64,000 bases of DNA from Fragum whitleyi. Its lineage: Eukaryota > Mollusca > Bivalvia > Cardiida > Cardiidae. Within the stretch, counting starts at the first letter, position 1. Each line of letters opens with the position of its first letter. The position numbers and the translations under genes were made by a program. The stretch spans positions 48,495,058-48,559,057 of the forward strand of contig OX411552.1 in NCBI GenBank assembly GCA_948146395.1, written 5' to 3'. Of the stretch, positions 42,660 to 52,600 are shown in pieces. A model generated the notes under the pieces. That model saw only the letters and a list, made by a program, of their open reading frames with translations. It was not told where the DNA came from and ran no database searches.

Positions 42660-42850
42660 ATTGATTGATTGAGTTGAGTTTAACGCCACTTTCAGCATTT
42701 TTTTCATTTATATCCCGGCGGCTGGAGCACCTAACAATGGTTTCCTGGTATTTCTCTCACCAGTACAACCACCACATCCTTTCCTAGCCTGCAGCTGCTA
42801 TCTCACATAGGTCTACGATTATCAATCCATTGGTGAGAGATAAACAAAAT
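42660..42850 (-). mobile_element. 5'-truncated V-like SINE, minus strand
   Basis: Begins with the tail complement TTGAATTGATTGATTGAG, then TAACGCCACTTTCAGC, TATATCCCGGCGGCTGGAGC, TGGTTTCCTGGTATTTCTC and CTATCTCACATAGGTCTACG, in the reverse order of 30500-30771. It stops before the tRNA-like head. Confidence 0.75.
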
Positions 42851-43195
42851 TGAGTAACAGATTCTATTTCTCACATAGTTTTGTATGTTGAAATCCAAGA
42901 TGATAAGTTGATAACTAGAAATATGTCACCAACATGGATGCCCCCACAAATACTTGATTTTTAACCATGACCTATTTGACCTTCAAACATGACCTTGACC
43001 TTTGGCATATCCATACAAACTCTACACATGACACTAGTAACTGCCCAAGGGAACAACTGTGCCTAGTTATGTTGAAAAATCATCCATAACTATAGTAGTA
43101 ATAGGAAAATCATCTACACCAACCCCCTCCCCCCCCACACTAAAACACAGATGTAACTTATTTGCCAGTGGCAATTACATGGTGGCGGCATAAAA
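42851..43195. other. No gene; weak repeat words
   Basis: ATGACCTATTTGACCTTCAA and ACATGACCTTGACCTTTGGC around 42966-43010 recall the degenerate units at 40630-41040. Nothing else is recognised. Confidence 0.3.
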
Positions 43196-44432
43196 CTAGA
43201 GCTGCTTGAGCAGCTGATTTGCGCCACAAACCTGAATCTACTGATATGATGAGCATTTCAGTGAATTAATGACTGAATTAATTAATTATCTTTTATTTCA
43301 AGTAAATACCTCCGCCTGTTAACTACATATTTTTCATCCAATCACAGTAATTTTGTGCAGCCTGATAATGGGCCACTAACTTACTGTTCCAGTGAAGTTT
43401 AATTGATATCCATCAGTTAGATTCCGGGAAAACAATTTTCAATGTTTTCACTACATAACATATAGAGAAATGACTTTGCCCAATAAAAGACTTATTTTTC
43501 ATTCAATCACGATGAATTTTGGTAGACTCATAAAGGGACACTCAATGATCATACTAGTGAAATTTGGTTGATATCCATCTGTTACATTAGGAGAAAATGA
43601 TTTTCAAAGTTTCCACTATATTTAACATATAGAGAAATGACCTCTGCCCATAAAATACATATTTTTCATCTGATCACAATTATTTTTGTAGACTGATAAA
43701 GGGTCACCCAAGGATCATTCATGTAATTTTATTTGGTATCCATCAGTTAGGTTCTAGGAAAGGTCACTATTTACCATATTTAGCAAATCAGCTTCCACCA
43801 TTTAATCCATGTTTTTCATTGAATCAAAATTTCTTAAACAACTTTGAAAGAGGGTCACCCAAGAATCATTGCTGTGAAGTTTGGTTGAAAATCATCCAGT
43901 AGTTTTTGAGGAGAAGATTTTTAAAGACAAGGTGCCAAATTGTCACAAGATACGCCCGTCACACTGCTTAGTATTAACTGGGGGTTTGAATAGAAATGAG
44001 GTTATTTTGAATGAATATTTTTTGCACTCATGAAGTTTCATGATCCTAGCTATTTAACTTTTAGAGATATACTCTGGACAAGATTCTAGTATGAAAAACA
44101 ACAATGGGCAATAACTCAAAAAATAGGCCAGGTAGAATTATGGTTCTTGTGCACTGCACTCCCCCTTGGTGAGATCTATACACCCATGCAGTTTCATGAT
44201 CCTAGCTAATATACTTTTAGAGATATACTCCGGACAAGATTCAAGTCTGAAAAACAACAAAGGGCAATAACTCAAAAAATAGGCCAGGTAGAGTTATGGT
44301 TCTTGTGCACTGCACTCCCCCTTGGTGAGATCTATACACCCATGAAGTGTCATGATCCTAGCTATTATACTTTAAGAGATATACTCCGGACAAGATTCAA
44401 GTCTGAAAAACAACAAAGGGCAATAACTCAAA

Positions 44433-46046
44433 CAAGAGGACCAAGATGGTCCTAGATCGCTCACCTGAGTCTCTTTGACCCCTTGGACATCGCATTAATT
44501 AGATAGGCAGATGTCAAAAAGAAGATAATTGCCTAAGATCAATACCATGGAACGTTTTCAGCGAAGATCAAGACAGATATGCTCTTTTGCTCTTTGATTC
44601 TATGTAAAAAGGGATGCACCTGGGTGGACCCCAAAAGTGACCCCAGGATCTTGATATGAACAAACTTGGAAGAGGTCCATAAGATGATGCTACATTCTAA
44701 ATATGAAAGCTGTCTGCCTTCTGGTTTCAGAGAAGATTTTTGAAGGTTTTCCCATTTTCACCCATGGTGCTCAGATGAGCTGAAAGGGATGCGCCCAGGT
44801 GGAGCCCAAATATGACCCAAGGGTCTTGATATGAACAAACTTGGTAAGGGCCCACAAGATGATACTACATACCAAAAATGAAAGCAGTGTGCCCTCTGGT
44901 TTCGATTAAAGAAGATTTTAAAAGATTTTCGCTCTTTGATTCTATGTAAAAAGGGTTGCGCCCGGGTGGAGCCCAAATATGACCCCAGGGTCTTGATATG
45001 AACAAACTTGGTAGAGGTCCACTAGATGATGCTACACACAAAATATGAAAGCTGTCTGCCTTCTGGTTTCAGAGAAGAAAATTTTTGAAGATTTTTATTT
45101 TTTTACCCTTCGTGCTCATAAGAGATAAAGGGATGCACCCGTGCAAAGCCCAAATATGACCCAAGGGTCTTGATATGAACAAACTTGGTAGAGGCCCACT
45201 AGGTGATGCTACACACCAAATATTAAAGCTGTCTGCCATCTGGTTACAGAGAAGAAGATTTTTAAAGATTTTCGCTCTTTGATTCAATGTAAAAAGGATA
45301 GGGGCAAAGGCAAAGCCCAAACATGACCCCAGGGTCTTGATATGAACAAACTTGGTAGAGGTACTCTAGATAATGCTACATACCAAATATGAAAGCTGTC
45401 TGCCTTCTTGTTTCAGAGAAGAAGATTTTTGAAGATTTTCATTTTTTTTACCCTTCATGCTCATAAGAGATAAAGGGATGCACCGGTGCAAAGCCCAAAT
45501 ATGACCCAAGGGTCTTGTTATGAACAAACTTGGTAGAGGCCCACTAGGTGATGCTACACACCAAATATTAAAGCTGTCTGCCATCTGGTTACAGAGAAGA
45601 AGATTTTTAAAGATTTTCCCTCTTTGATTCAATGTAAAAAGGGTTGGGCCCGGGCAAAGCCCAAATATGACCCCAGGGTCTTGATATGAACAAACTTGGT
45701 AGAGGACCACTAGATGATGCTACATACCAAATATGAAAGCTGTCTGCCTTCTGGTTTCAGAGAAGAAGATTTTTAAAGACTTTCATTTTTTCACCCTTTT
45801 TGTTAAGGGTAAAGGGAAAGTTAAGGGTGGATTTCATTTATTTGAACAACTTTGGTAGAGCTTGACCCAAGGAACATCCCTGCCAAGTTTCATCAAGATT
45901 GGCCCACTGGTTTAGGAGGAGAAGATGTTTAAAGAAATTGTGGACGACAGACGACGCACGACGGACGACGCACGACTGACGACGGACGACGGACATTCTA
46001 CGATCCCAATAGCTCACCTTGAGCACTTCGTGCTCAGGTGAGCTAA
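44433..46046 (+). mobile_element. Family A element, 'GGTCTTGATATGAAC' core, nested in family F
   Basis: 5' CAAGAGGACCAAGATGGTCC, GATCGCTCACCTGAG. 3' GACGACGGACGACGGACATT tract, CCCAATAGCTCACC, inner arms TGAGCAC-TTC-GTGCTCA, GGTGAGCTAA. Its core is the same alternating dimer as 34736-35998. Flanks: ACTCAAA | AAATAGGCC, exactly an F unit (ACTCAAAAAATAGGCC). Confidence 0.85.
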
Positions 46047-46202
46047 AAATAGGCCAGGTAGAGTTATGGTTCTTGTGCACTGCACTCCCCCTTCGGGAGA
46101 TCTATACACCCATGAAGTTTCATGATCCTAGCTATTATACTTTTAGAGATATAGTCCGGACAAGATTCTAGTATGAAAAACAACAAAGGGCAATAACTCA
46201 AA

Positions 46203-48407
46203 CAAGAGGGCCGTTGGCCCTGGGTCGCTCACCTGAGAAAAAAGCTTCATTACCTAGGTATGTCCATGCAACCACAGAAAAAGAGATTTTCTATTATTCA
46301 ATTAGATAACATTTGAAATAATCCTTCCCCCCCCCCCCCCCCCCCCCCCCTCTGCTCCTCCCCTGGTCATTATTTATTTAAGCTTTTTTCATAAAAGGTC
46401 TGTGATCAGCTAATCTATGCCAGATATACAGGCTGGGTCTGAGACTTTTAAAGTTTTCTTTAATGAGTTGATCAATCCATGTCAAATATATAGGCTGTAG
46501 GGGTTCAAAATTCCAAACAAAGCACACACCCCTCCCCAAGATGCTCTGCACCTGGTGAATCTACAGTCATGATTTTAGCTTATTCAATTAATGTCCATAT
46601 TCTGATTATTCATATCAATTTTCAAGTCTGTAGGACTCCTGGTTCATTAGAAGAAGTTTAAAGATTTCAAAAATGCTTCAAAGTACTACCCCCTCCCCAA
46701 GACACTCAGCACCTGGTGACCCTACAGTCATGATTTAAGCTATTTATATTAATGTTAATATATTGATCACCCATGACAATTTTCAAGTCTGTAGGGTTCC
46801 TGATCCAGGAAAAGAATATGGTTAAAGATTTCAAAATTGATCCAAAGAACTACCCCCTCCCCCCTTGTGCTCCGCACCTGGTAGCCCAACAGATATGAAT
46901 TTAGCAAATTTTATTAAGGTCTATGAGCTGATCATCCATGCAAATTTTCAAGTCTGTAGTGCTTCTGGTTCTTTAGAAGATGAAGGTTAAATTAGCAAAA
47001 TTTTCACAAAAGTACTACCCCGTCCCCCCTGGTGCTCCGCACCTGGTGGCATTACAGTCATGATTTTAACTATTTTTATTAAGGTCTATGAGCTGATCCT
47101 CCGTGCCAATTTTCAAGTCTGTAGGGCTTGTGGTTCAGAAGAAGAAGAAGGTTAAAGATTACAAAATTTTCACAAAAGTACTACCCCCTCCTCCCTGGTG
47201 CTCTGCACCTGGTGAATCTACAGTCATGATTTTAGCTATTTATATTAAGGTCCATATGCTGATTATCCATGCCAATATTCTAATCTGTCAGGCTCCTGGT
47301 TCAGAAGACGAAGAAGGTTAAAGATTACAAAATTTTCACAAAAGTACTACCCCCTCCCCCCTGGTGCTCCGCACCTGGCAGCCAAACAGATATGATTTTA
47401 GCAAATTTTATTAAGGTCTATGAGCTGATCATCCATGCCAATTTTCAAGTCTGTAGTGCTCCTGGTTCTTTAGAAGATGAAGGTTAAAGTAGCAAAATTT
47501 TCACAAAAGTACTACCCCGTCCCCCCTGGTGCTCCGCACCTGGTGGCATTACAGTCATGATTTTAGCTATTTTTATTAAGGTCTATGAGCTGATCCTCCA
47601 TGCCAATTTTCAAGTCTGTAGGGCTTGTGGTTCAGAAGAAGAAGAAGGTTAAAGATTACAAAATTTTCACAAAAGTACTACCCTCTCCCCCCTGGTGCTC
47701 CGCACCTGGTGAATCTACAGTCATGATTTTAGCTATTTATATAAAGGTCCATATGCTGATCATCCATGCCAATATTCAAATCTGTCAGGCTTCTGGTTCA
47801 GAAGATGAAGGTTAATGATTACAAAATTTTCACAAATGTACTAGCCCCTCCCCCCTGGTGCTCCGCACCTGGCAGTCCAACAGATATGATTTTAGCTATT
47901 TTTATTAAGGTCTATGTGCTGATCATCCATGCCAATTTTCAAGTCTGTAGAGCTCCTGGTTCTGAAGAAGAAGAAGCTTAAAGATTACAAAATTTACCCA
48001 AAGTACTACCCCCTCCCCCCTGGTGCTCCGCACCTGGTGGCCCAAAAGATATGATTTTAGCTATTTTAATTAAGGTCTATGATCTGATCATCCATGCCAA
48101 GTTTTAAGTCTGTAGGACTACTGGTTGAGAAGAAGAAGAATTTTAAAGATTTTCTAAAAAATTCACATTTGTTGCCATAGCAACCAGAGTTTTTCATGGA
48201 TTTCAATTCTTTTAGCTATTTTTGAAGGGGACAACCTAAGCAACATTTCTGTAAAATTTGGTGTTAATCGGCCTAGTAGTTTAGGAGGAGATGTCGTTTA
48301 AAGAAATTGTTAACGGACGCCGGACGACGGACGACGACCGACGACCGACGCCGGATGAAAGGTGATCACAATAGCTCATATGAGCACTTCGTGCTCAGGT
48401 GAGCTAA
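46203..48407 (+). mobile_element. Family A element, 'CTACCCCCTCC' core, nested in family F
   Basis: 5' CAAGAGGGCCGTTGGCCCTG, GTCGCTCACCTGAG. 3' GACGACCGACGACCGACGCC tract, ACAATAGCTCATA, TGAGCAC-TTC-GTGCTCA, GGTGAGCTAA at 48407. The core is about twelve ~165-bp units of the 36484-37772 type. A C-run of ~24 lies at 46327-46350. The flanks are again ACTCAAA | AAATAGGCC, the same position of the F unit used by the 44433 copy. Confidence 0.85.
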
Positions 48408-49159
48408 AAATAGGCCAGGTAGAGTTATGGTTCTTGTGCACTGTGCTCCCCCTTGGGGAGATCTATACACCCATGAAGTTTCATGATCCTAGCTATTATA
48501 CATACTCCGGACAAGATTCAAGTCTGAAAAACAACAAAGGGCAATAACTCAAAAAATAGGCCAGGTAGAGTTATGGTTCTTGTGCACTGCACTCCCCCTT
48601 GGTGAGATCTATACACCCATGCAGTTTCATGATCCTAGCTATTATACTTTAAGAGATATACTCCGGACAAGATTCAAGTCTGAAAAACAACAAAGGGCAA
48701 TAACTAAAAAAATAGGCCAGGTAGAGTTGTGATTCTTGTGCACTGCACTCCCCCTTGATGAGATCTATACACCCATGAAGTTTCATGATCCTAGCTATTA
48801 TACTTTTAGAGATATACTCCGGACAAGATTCTAGTATGAAAAACAACAAAGGGCAATAACTCAAAAAATAGGCCAGGTAGAGTTATGGTTCTTGTGCACT
48901 GCACTCCGCAATGATGAGAAGAATATAAGTGCCAAGTTTGAAGTCAATCAGACTTCAAGTTACAGAGTTATGCTCCGGACAAAGAAGTGGACGCCGCCGG
49001 ACGCCGTACGCCGGACGCCATGGGTGATCCCATAATACGTCCCGTCTTCGACGGGCGTATACAAAAAGTTAATGTGTGGCTGCACAGATGGACAGATGCA
49101 TACAACACGGACACATTGCCAATATAATATCCCAAGTGGCCATACGCCAGTGGGGCTAA

Positions 49160-50469
49160 AACGTATGATAATGTGAATTAATGATATCATTTAAAATTTT
49201 ATCATTCTGTAGGACTCATACATGTGTGTAACTTAAAACATGGATATCTCTCAAGGCTGTTTGTTTTACAATACAAGGTGTATTTGAGAAAAAGACATAA
49301 TCCATTGCCAAAATTTTAGACTTACTAAATTTCAAAGAAATTGTGATTACAATTCTTAGTTATTTTTCTTTGAAAAAATCTTTCCCTTTTTGGGAAGAGA
49401 AACCAGGGCTGGTATTAGTGTTTTATATTAGGGAGTCAATGACTCCTCACCTATGAAATTATTAGGGTCAAGTCTGAATTTAAAGGGGTCAAACTACAGA
49501 AAAAGCAAATCATAAGTAGAATTTTGCATATTTAGGAGTCACTTTAACTGTTTCTTGTTATGATATGAAACATATGAAACGTAATTAATATTATGCAAAA
49601 CTTAATATAGTAATTTGTGAAAATCTTAGGTATAAAACCATGTTCTGACCCTTAGTATTTCCTCTCAAGAGGGTCAAAATGACCCCCTTGGGAGAAATAT
49701 CAAGGAGTCAAATTTAGTTATTTTCAAATTTCTAGGGGTCAAAACCCTGGTTTAAAGGTCAATCACGAGCCCAAAAAAACATTCTCTACAAGTTGGAAAA
49801 TAGCAATATGCTAATATTTGTAACTTAATTTCTTGTCACAAAACCAACTTTAAATAAAATTTTGTATCTTGAACAATTCCATAACTGCTTGTAAATAATA
49901 ATTATTAATTTTCTTTAGGGGTGTCATCGTGTGTTTGACCTATTTAGGGCCAGTTTGACTAAGTCCTAACTCATCTCTCTTTGCGCCCTGGAAATGATTC
50001 TGTGCAATGTCATTTGCTTAATTCAGAACACCACTCATCCAAATCAACCTCAGATTAGCATGGATGGACTACTTTGAAAAATACAAAAAAAAAACATGAT
50101 GTCAGTTAAAATGGTATTAGTCCTTGAAATTATCAGTGTAAACATTCAGCACACCAAACACCACTTGTATAAGTCAATAATAAGAAATCTTCATTTCCTT
50201 ACTCAAACATCTTTAAATTCTTCAATAAAACTGAAAAATATTAACTTTTGCAAATAGTTGGTCTTTCAAGTCTCAATTTTACTCTTTAAATGATAATTCT
50301 TAAGTTAAGATCTGGCAGGGACTTTCAGTATATATTTAGGGTCTATGGATCTGGCATCAGATTGAAGTACTCTAGCTTTTCTTACAGTTTCTGGTAAACA
50401 AAATTCTCCATTTCGAAACATACTAACCTGCCTAAGTTATAGACATCCAAGGTCTGTTACAGGTTATGG
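49160..50469. other. No gene; possible small inverted-repeat element 49404-49753
   Basis: AAACCAGGG at about 49400 is inverted as CCCTGGTTT at about 49748, and GGAGTCAATGACTCC lies inside. It may be a CAG-ended MITE, but no duplication is visible. The rest is unique. Confidence 0.35.
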
Positions 50470-50720
50470 AAATTGCCAAGCGCTGTTATACCTATTTAAC
50501 CTGCAGCCACACCCATTGAGTGTGGCCAAGGGGTTAATAGACATAGTCATTGAAACCCCATGAATGTCTTGAATGTAGAAGTCCAAAGCATTTTTAAATC
50601 TGTTAACTGTGTCTTTTTCAATGATACAATCTGACAGTCTGTTCCAGGCAATGATAACTCTCTGGCTGAAGAAGTGCTGTCTGCTGTTCCAAATGTCATT
50701 TGCCTATGAACCTACATCAT
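50470..50720 (-). pseudogene. LINE reverse transcriptase C-terminal fragment
   Basis: The minus strand near 50560-50690 encodes QHFFSQRVIIAWNRLSD then FKNALDFYIQDIHG, the conserved end of CR1/Jockey-type RT proteins (F.QR.I..WN.L). The upstream domains are absent. It is a separate copy from the fragment at 50957-51402. Confidence 0.65.
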
Positions 50721-50956
50721 TTGATTTAGAATGTAAACCGATCGGCTTTTGATTTAGTGCAAATTTCCTTTTAACCAATCATTTACTTGGTTGTTAACGC
50801 TATAATTTGAAACCAATAACAAAGTTCTATTTACCTGGATACCTGGATAGTTGGGCCGTCATCTTAGCCAAAGCTATCATGGCCCCTCTTTTGAATGTCT
50901 TCGTTAATGTCTCAATACTAAAACTGATCAATTTTGTTAGAAAAACTGGTAAATAG

Positions 50957-51402
50957 CTAGGGAGCACAGTAACATGTTGAACGGTATTTAGTGTCATTCC
51001 ATTGCTCATTGTTTAGTGATGACTTGAAGATATTTAAACTTTTGGCCAAAACAGTGTTTTCACTTAAACCATTCCACAGATGGATTGTTCTTTGACTGAA
51101 AGAATGAAGTCTGGTGTTGTGATGGCATTTCTTGGTTTTTAGTTTTAGATGGTGTCCCCTTGAGGAATTTTCAGCAAGTGAGAATAAGTTATCCCATCTC
51201 ATTTGGTTCAAACCGTATAAGGACTTGTATATCTGGATCATATCTGCCCTATCCCTTCTATATTGTAAAGTAACCAAACCAAGTTTTTTCAGTCTTTCAC
51301 TGTATGGTAACTTGGTAAGTGGCAAATCTCTGGGACCAACCGAGTAGCCCTTCTTTGTACATCTTTAAGTTTTTTCACGTCTAGTAGGGGGACCAAACGC
51401 AA
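50957..51402 (-). pseudogene. LINE RT C-terminal fragment, 3' part of a split copy
   Basis: The minus-strand frame 51325-50957 has YSERLKKLGLVTLQYRRDRA, MIQIYKSLYGL and FSQRTIHLWNGLSENTVLAK, the C-terminal region of CR1/Jockey-type RTs. To its right the coding sense runs into a DNA transposon (51403-52525). The preceding part (LEYASCVWSP) is read in 52526-52560. The two halves are one old LINE copy. Confidence 0.7.
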
Positions 51403-52525
51403 GGTTTACAGTCAAAACGGCCCAAAGTCAAAACGGCCCAGAGTCAAAACGGCCCAAACCAGAATTGACAATCGGTCAAAACCGCCCAAACGGTAATTTT
51501 GCTTTCTTATCCTTCTTTTCAAATGTTCCTTTAACTCATTTTTTTTTAATAAAAAACATATTTTTTGTGAAGGTAATAAATTCGTATTCTTCTATGCAAA
51601 TATTATATATTCAGATTAGATAGAGGTAAGAAATGTGCGAAATGGCATTGAAAAGGGCAAAACAGATAAACAACCTTATTCATGTGTATTAGGTTGGGGT
51701 TTAAATTTGCAACCACGCTAAACCCCCGATTTCAATCCATTAAGAATTAATTAATGAACTATGATATCTATCAATAATATAGCCGTTTTAATGTCAAATC
51801 AAGAGTGCACTTAGAATTCATTGTCAAAAGATAGTTTTAAAAGTAACAAAGAATTAACATAACATTTACAAGTTTGAGAAGGACTTATAGAACTGACAAG
51901 CTTCGCAGGAAAAAATTTGGGAGAAAGTCACGTATATTTGATTTATTATCTTCATTAAATAACATTTGTAATTTTTTATTCAAGAAAGTTTGTCTTTACA
52001 TAGATATATGGCATAATTTTAAAGGTTATTATCAATAAAAGGTTCATTTAAATAAAGCTTACAGTAAATTACAAGTCGTGAGAATTTAGTGAATCAATCT
52101 ATGATTATTTTAACCTTGCCTATAACTGACGGGTCGATAAATTCATTTATCAGAGTCCTTTTTTTTATATATAGTTTTTTTCTTTTTTTAAGTAAACCGT
52201 AGAAATGAAATAGCTGAGAACATGAGAAAAAAAGTCAATTGGTGATAACTTAAACAAAAACCAGCGTCGGTGTATCTTTTATGCAACTGAATTTGACATA
52301 TAGCCAATAACAAAAATTCTTGATATTGAAATAAGGAATCTTTTTTTTTTTTATTATCTTAATTGCACAAACCTCTTTTTCGATTATTCTTTATTTGTTG
52401 TGATTTTTGTATTTGGGCTGTTTTGGCCTAATGTAAAATCTGCTTTAGGCTGTTTTGACCAAATCATTGGCCGTTTTGACAAAAATACGGGCCGTTTTGA
52501 CTATGGGCCGTTTTGACCTGCACCC
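51403..52525. mobile_element. Non-autonomous DNA transposon with TCAAAACGGCC subterminal repeats
   Basis: The left end GGTTTACAGTCAAAACGGCC is followed by two further copies of GTCAAAACGGCCCA and a variant TCAAAACCGCCC. The right end has four inverted copies (GGCTGTTTTGGCC, GGCCGTTTTGACA, GGCCGTTTTGACT, GGCCGTTTTGACC) before TGCACCC. Flanking AAACGCAA (51395) and AAACACAA (52526) look like an 8-bp target duplication with one change. The interior is AT-rich with no transposase. Insertion split a LINE (see neighbours). Superfamily uncertain: 8-9-bp duplications and GG termini occur in Merlin and P-like groups. Confidence 0.75.
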
Positions 52526-52600
52526 AAACACAAGATGCATATTCTAGGGTAGGTCTAATAGGAGTCTTGAATAAGGGTAAAAACATTTCTTTATCAAGGT
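52526..52600 (-). pseudogene. LINE RT fragment, 5' part of the split copy
   Basis: The minus strand encodes KEMFLPLFKTPIRPTLEYAS-type residues running into CVWSP. This is the conserved LEYASCVWSP motif that precedes the segment coded at 51402-50957. The 5' boundary near 52600 abuts the 3' end of the next LINE. Confidence 0.65.

Larger units (their letters stand above)
43928..49063 (+). mobile_element. Family F element nested in family D, itself hosting two family A elements
   Basis: 5' CAAGGTGCCAAATTGTCACA then AGATACGCCCGTCAC. 3' GGACGCCGTACGCCGGACGC tract, GGTGATCCCATAATACGTCC, hairpin ACGTCCCGTC-TTC-GACGGGCGT and ATACA. The 5' word ATACGCCCGTC is the exact reverse complement of the right arm GACGGGCGTAT, as in families A and B. 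The core is ~150-bp units (AATAGGCCAGGTAGAGTTAT, GGTTCTTGTGCACTGCACTC, TGAAGTTTCATGATCCTAGC, GATATACTCCGGACAAGATT). Family A copies interrupt it at 44433 and 46203. Confidence 0.75.
43196..49159 (+). mobile_element. Family D element, copy 3, outer shell of a three-level nest
   Basis: 5' CTAGAGCTGCTTGAGCAGCT (hairpin AGCTGCT/AGCAGCT). D units run at 43290-43927. After the F insertion it resumes at 49064 with AAAAGTTAATGTGTGGCTGC, ATGGACAGATGCATACAAC, CCAATATAATATCCC, an eroded hairpin (GTGGCCATACGCCAGTGG) and GGCTAA at 49159. The inner element is family F (43928-49063). Confidence 0.75.

Noticed and set aside
44758..45710. Minus-strand frames repeating PLPSLFISRPLGHIWALH..
   Set aside because: Translations of the family A core at 44433-46046, repeated at 34979-35200.
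46327..46350. Run of ~24 C as a functional G-quadruplex site (also 20086-20105)
   Set aside because: Uninterrupted C-runs are common slippage products or assembly artefacts; there is no gene or conserved context.
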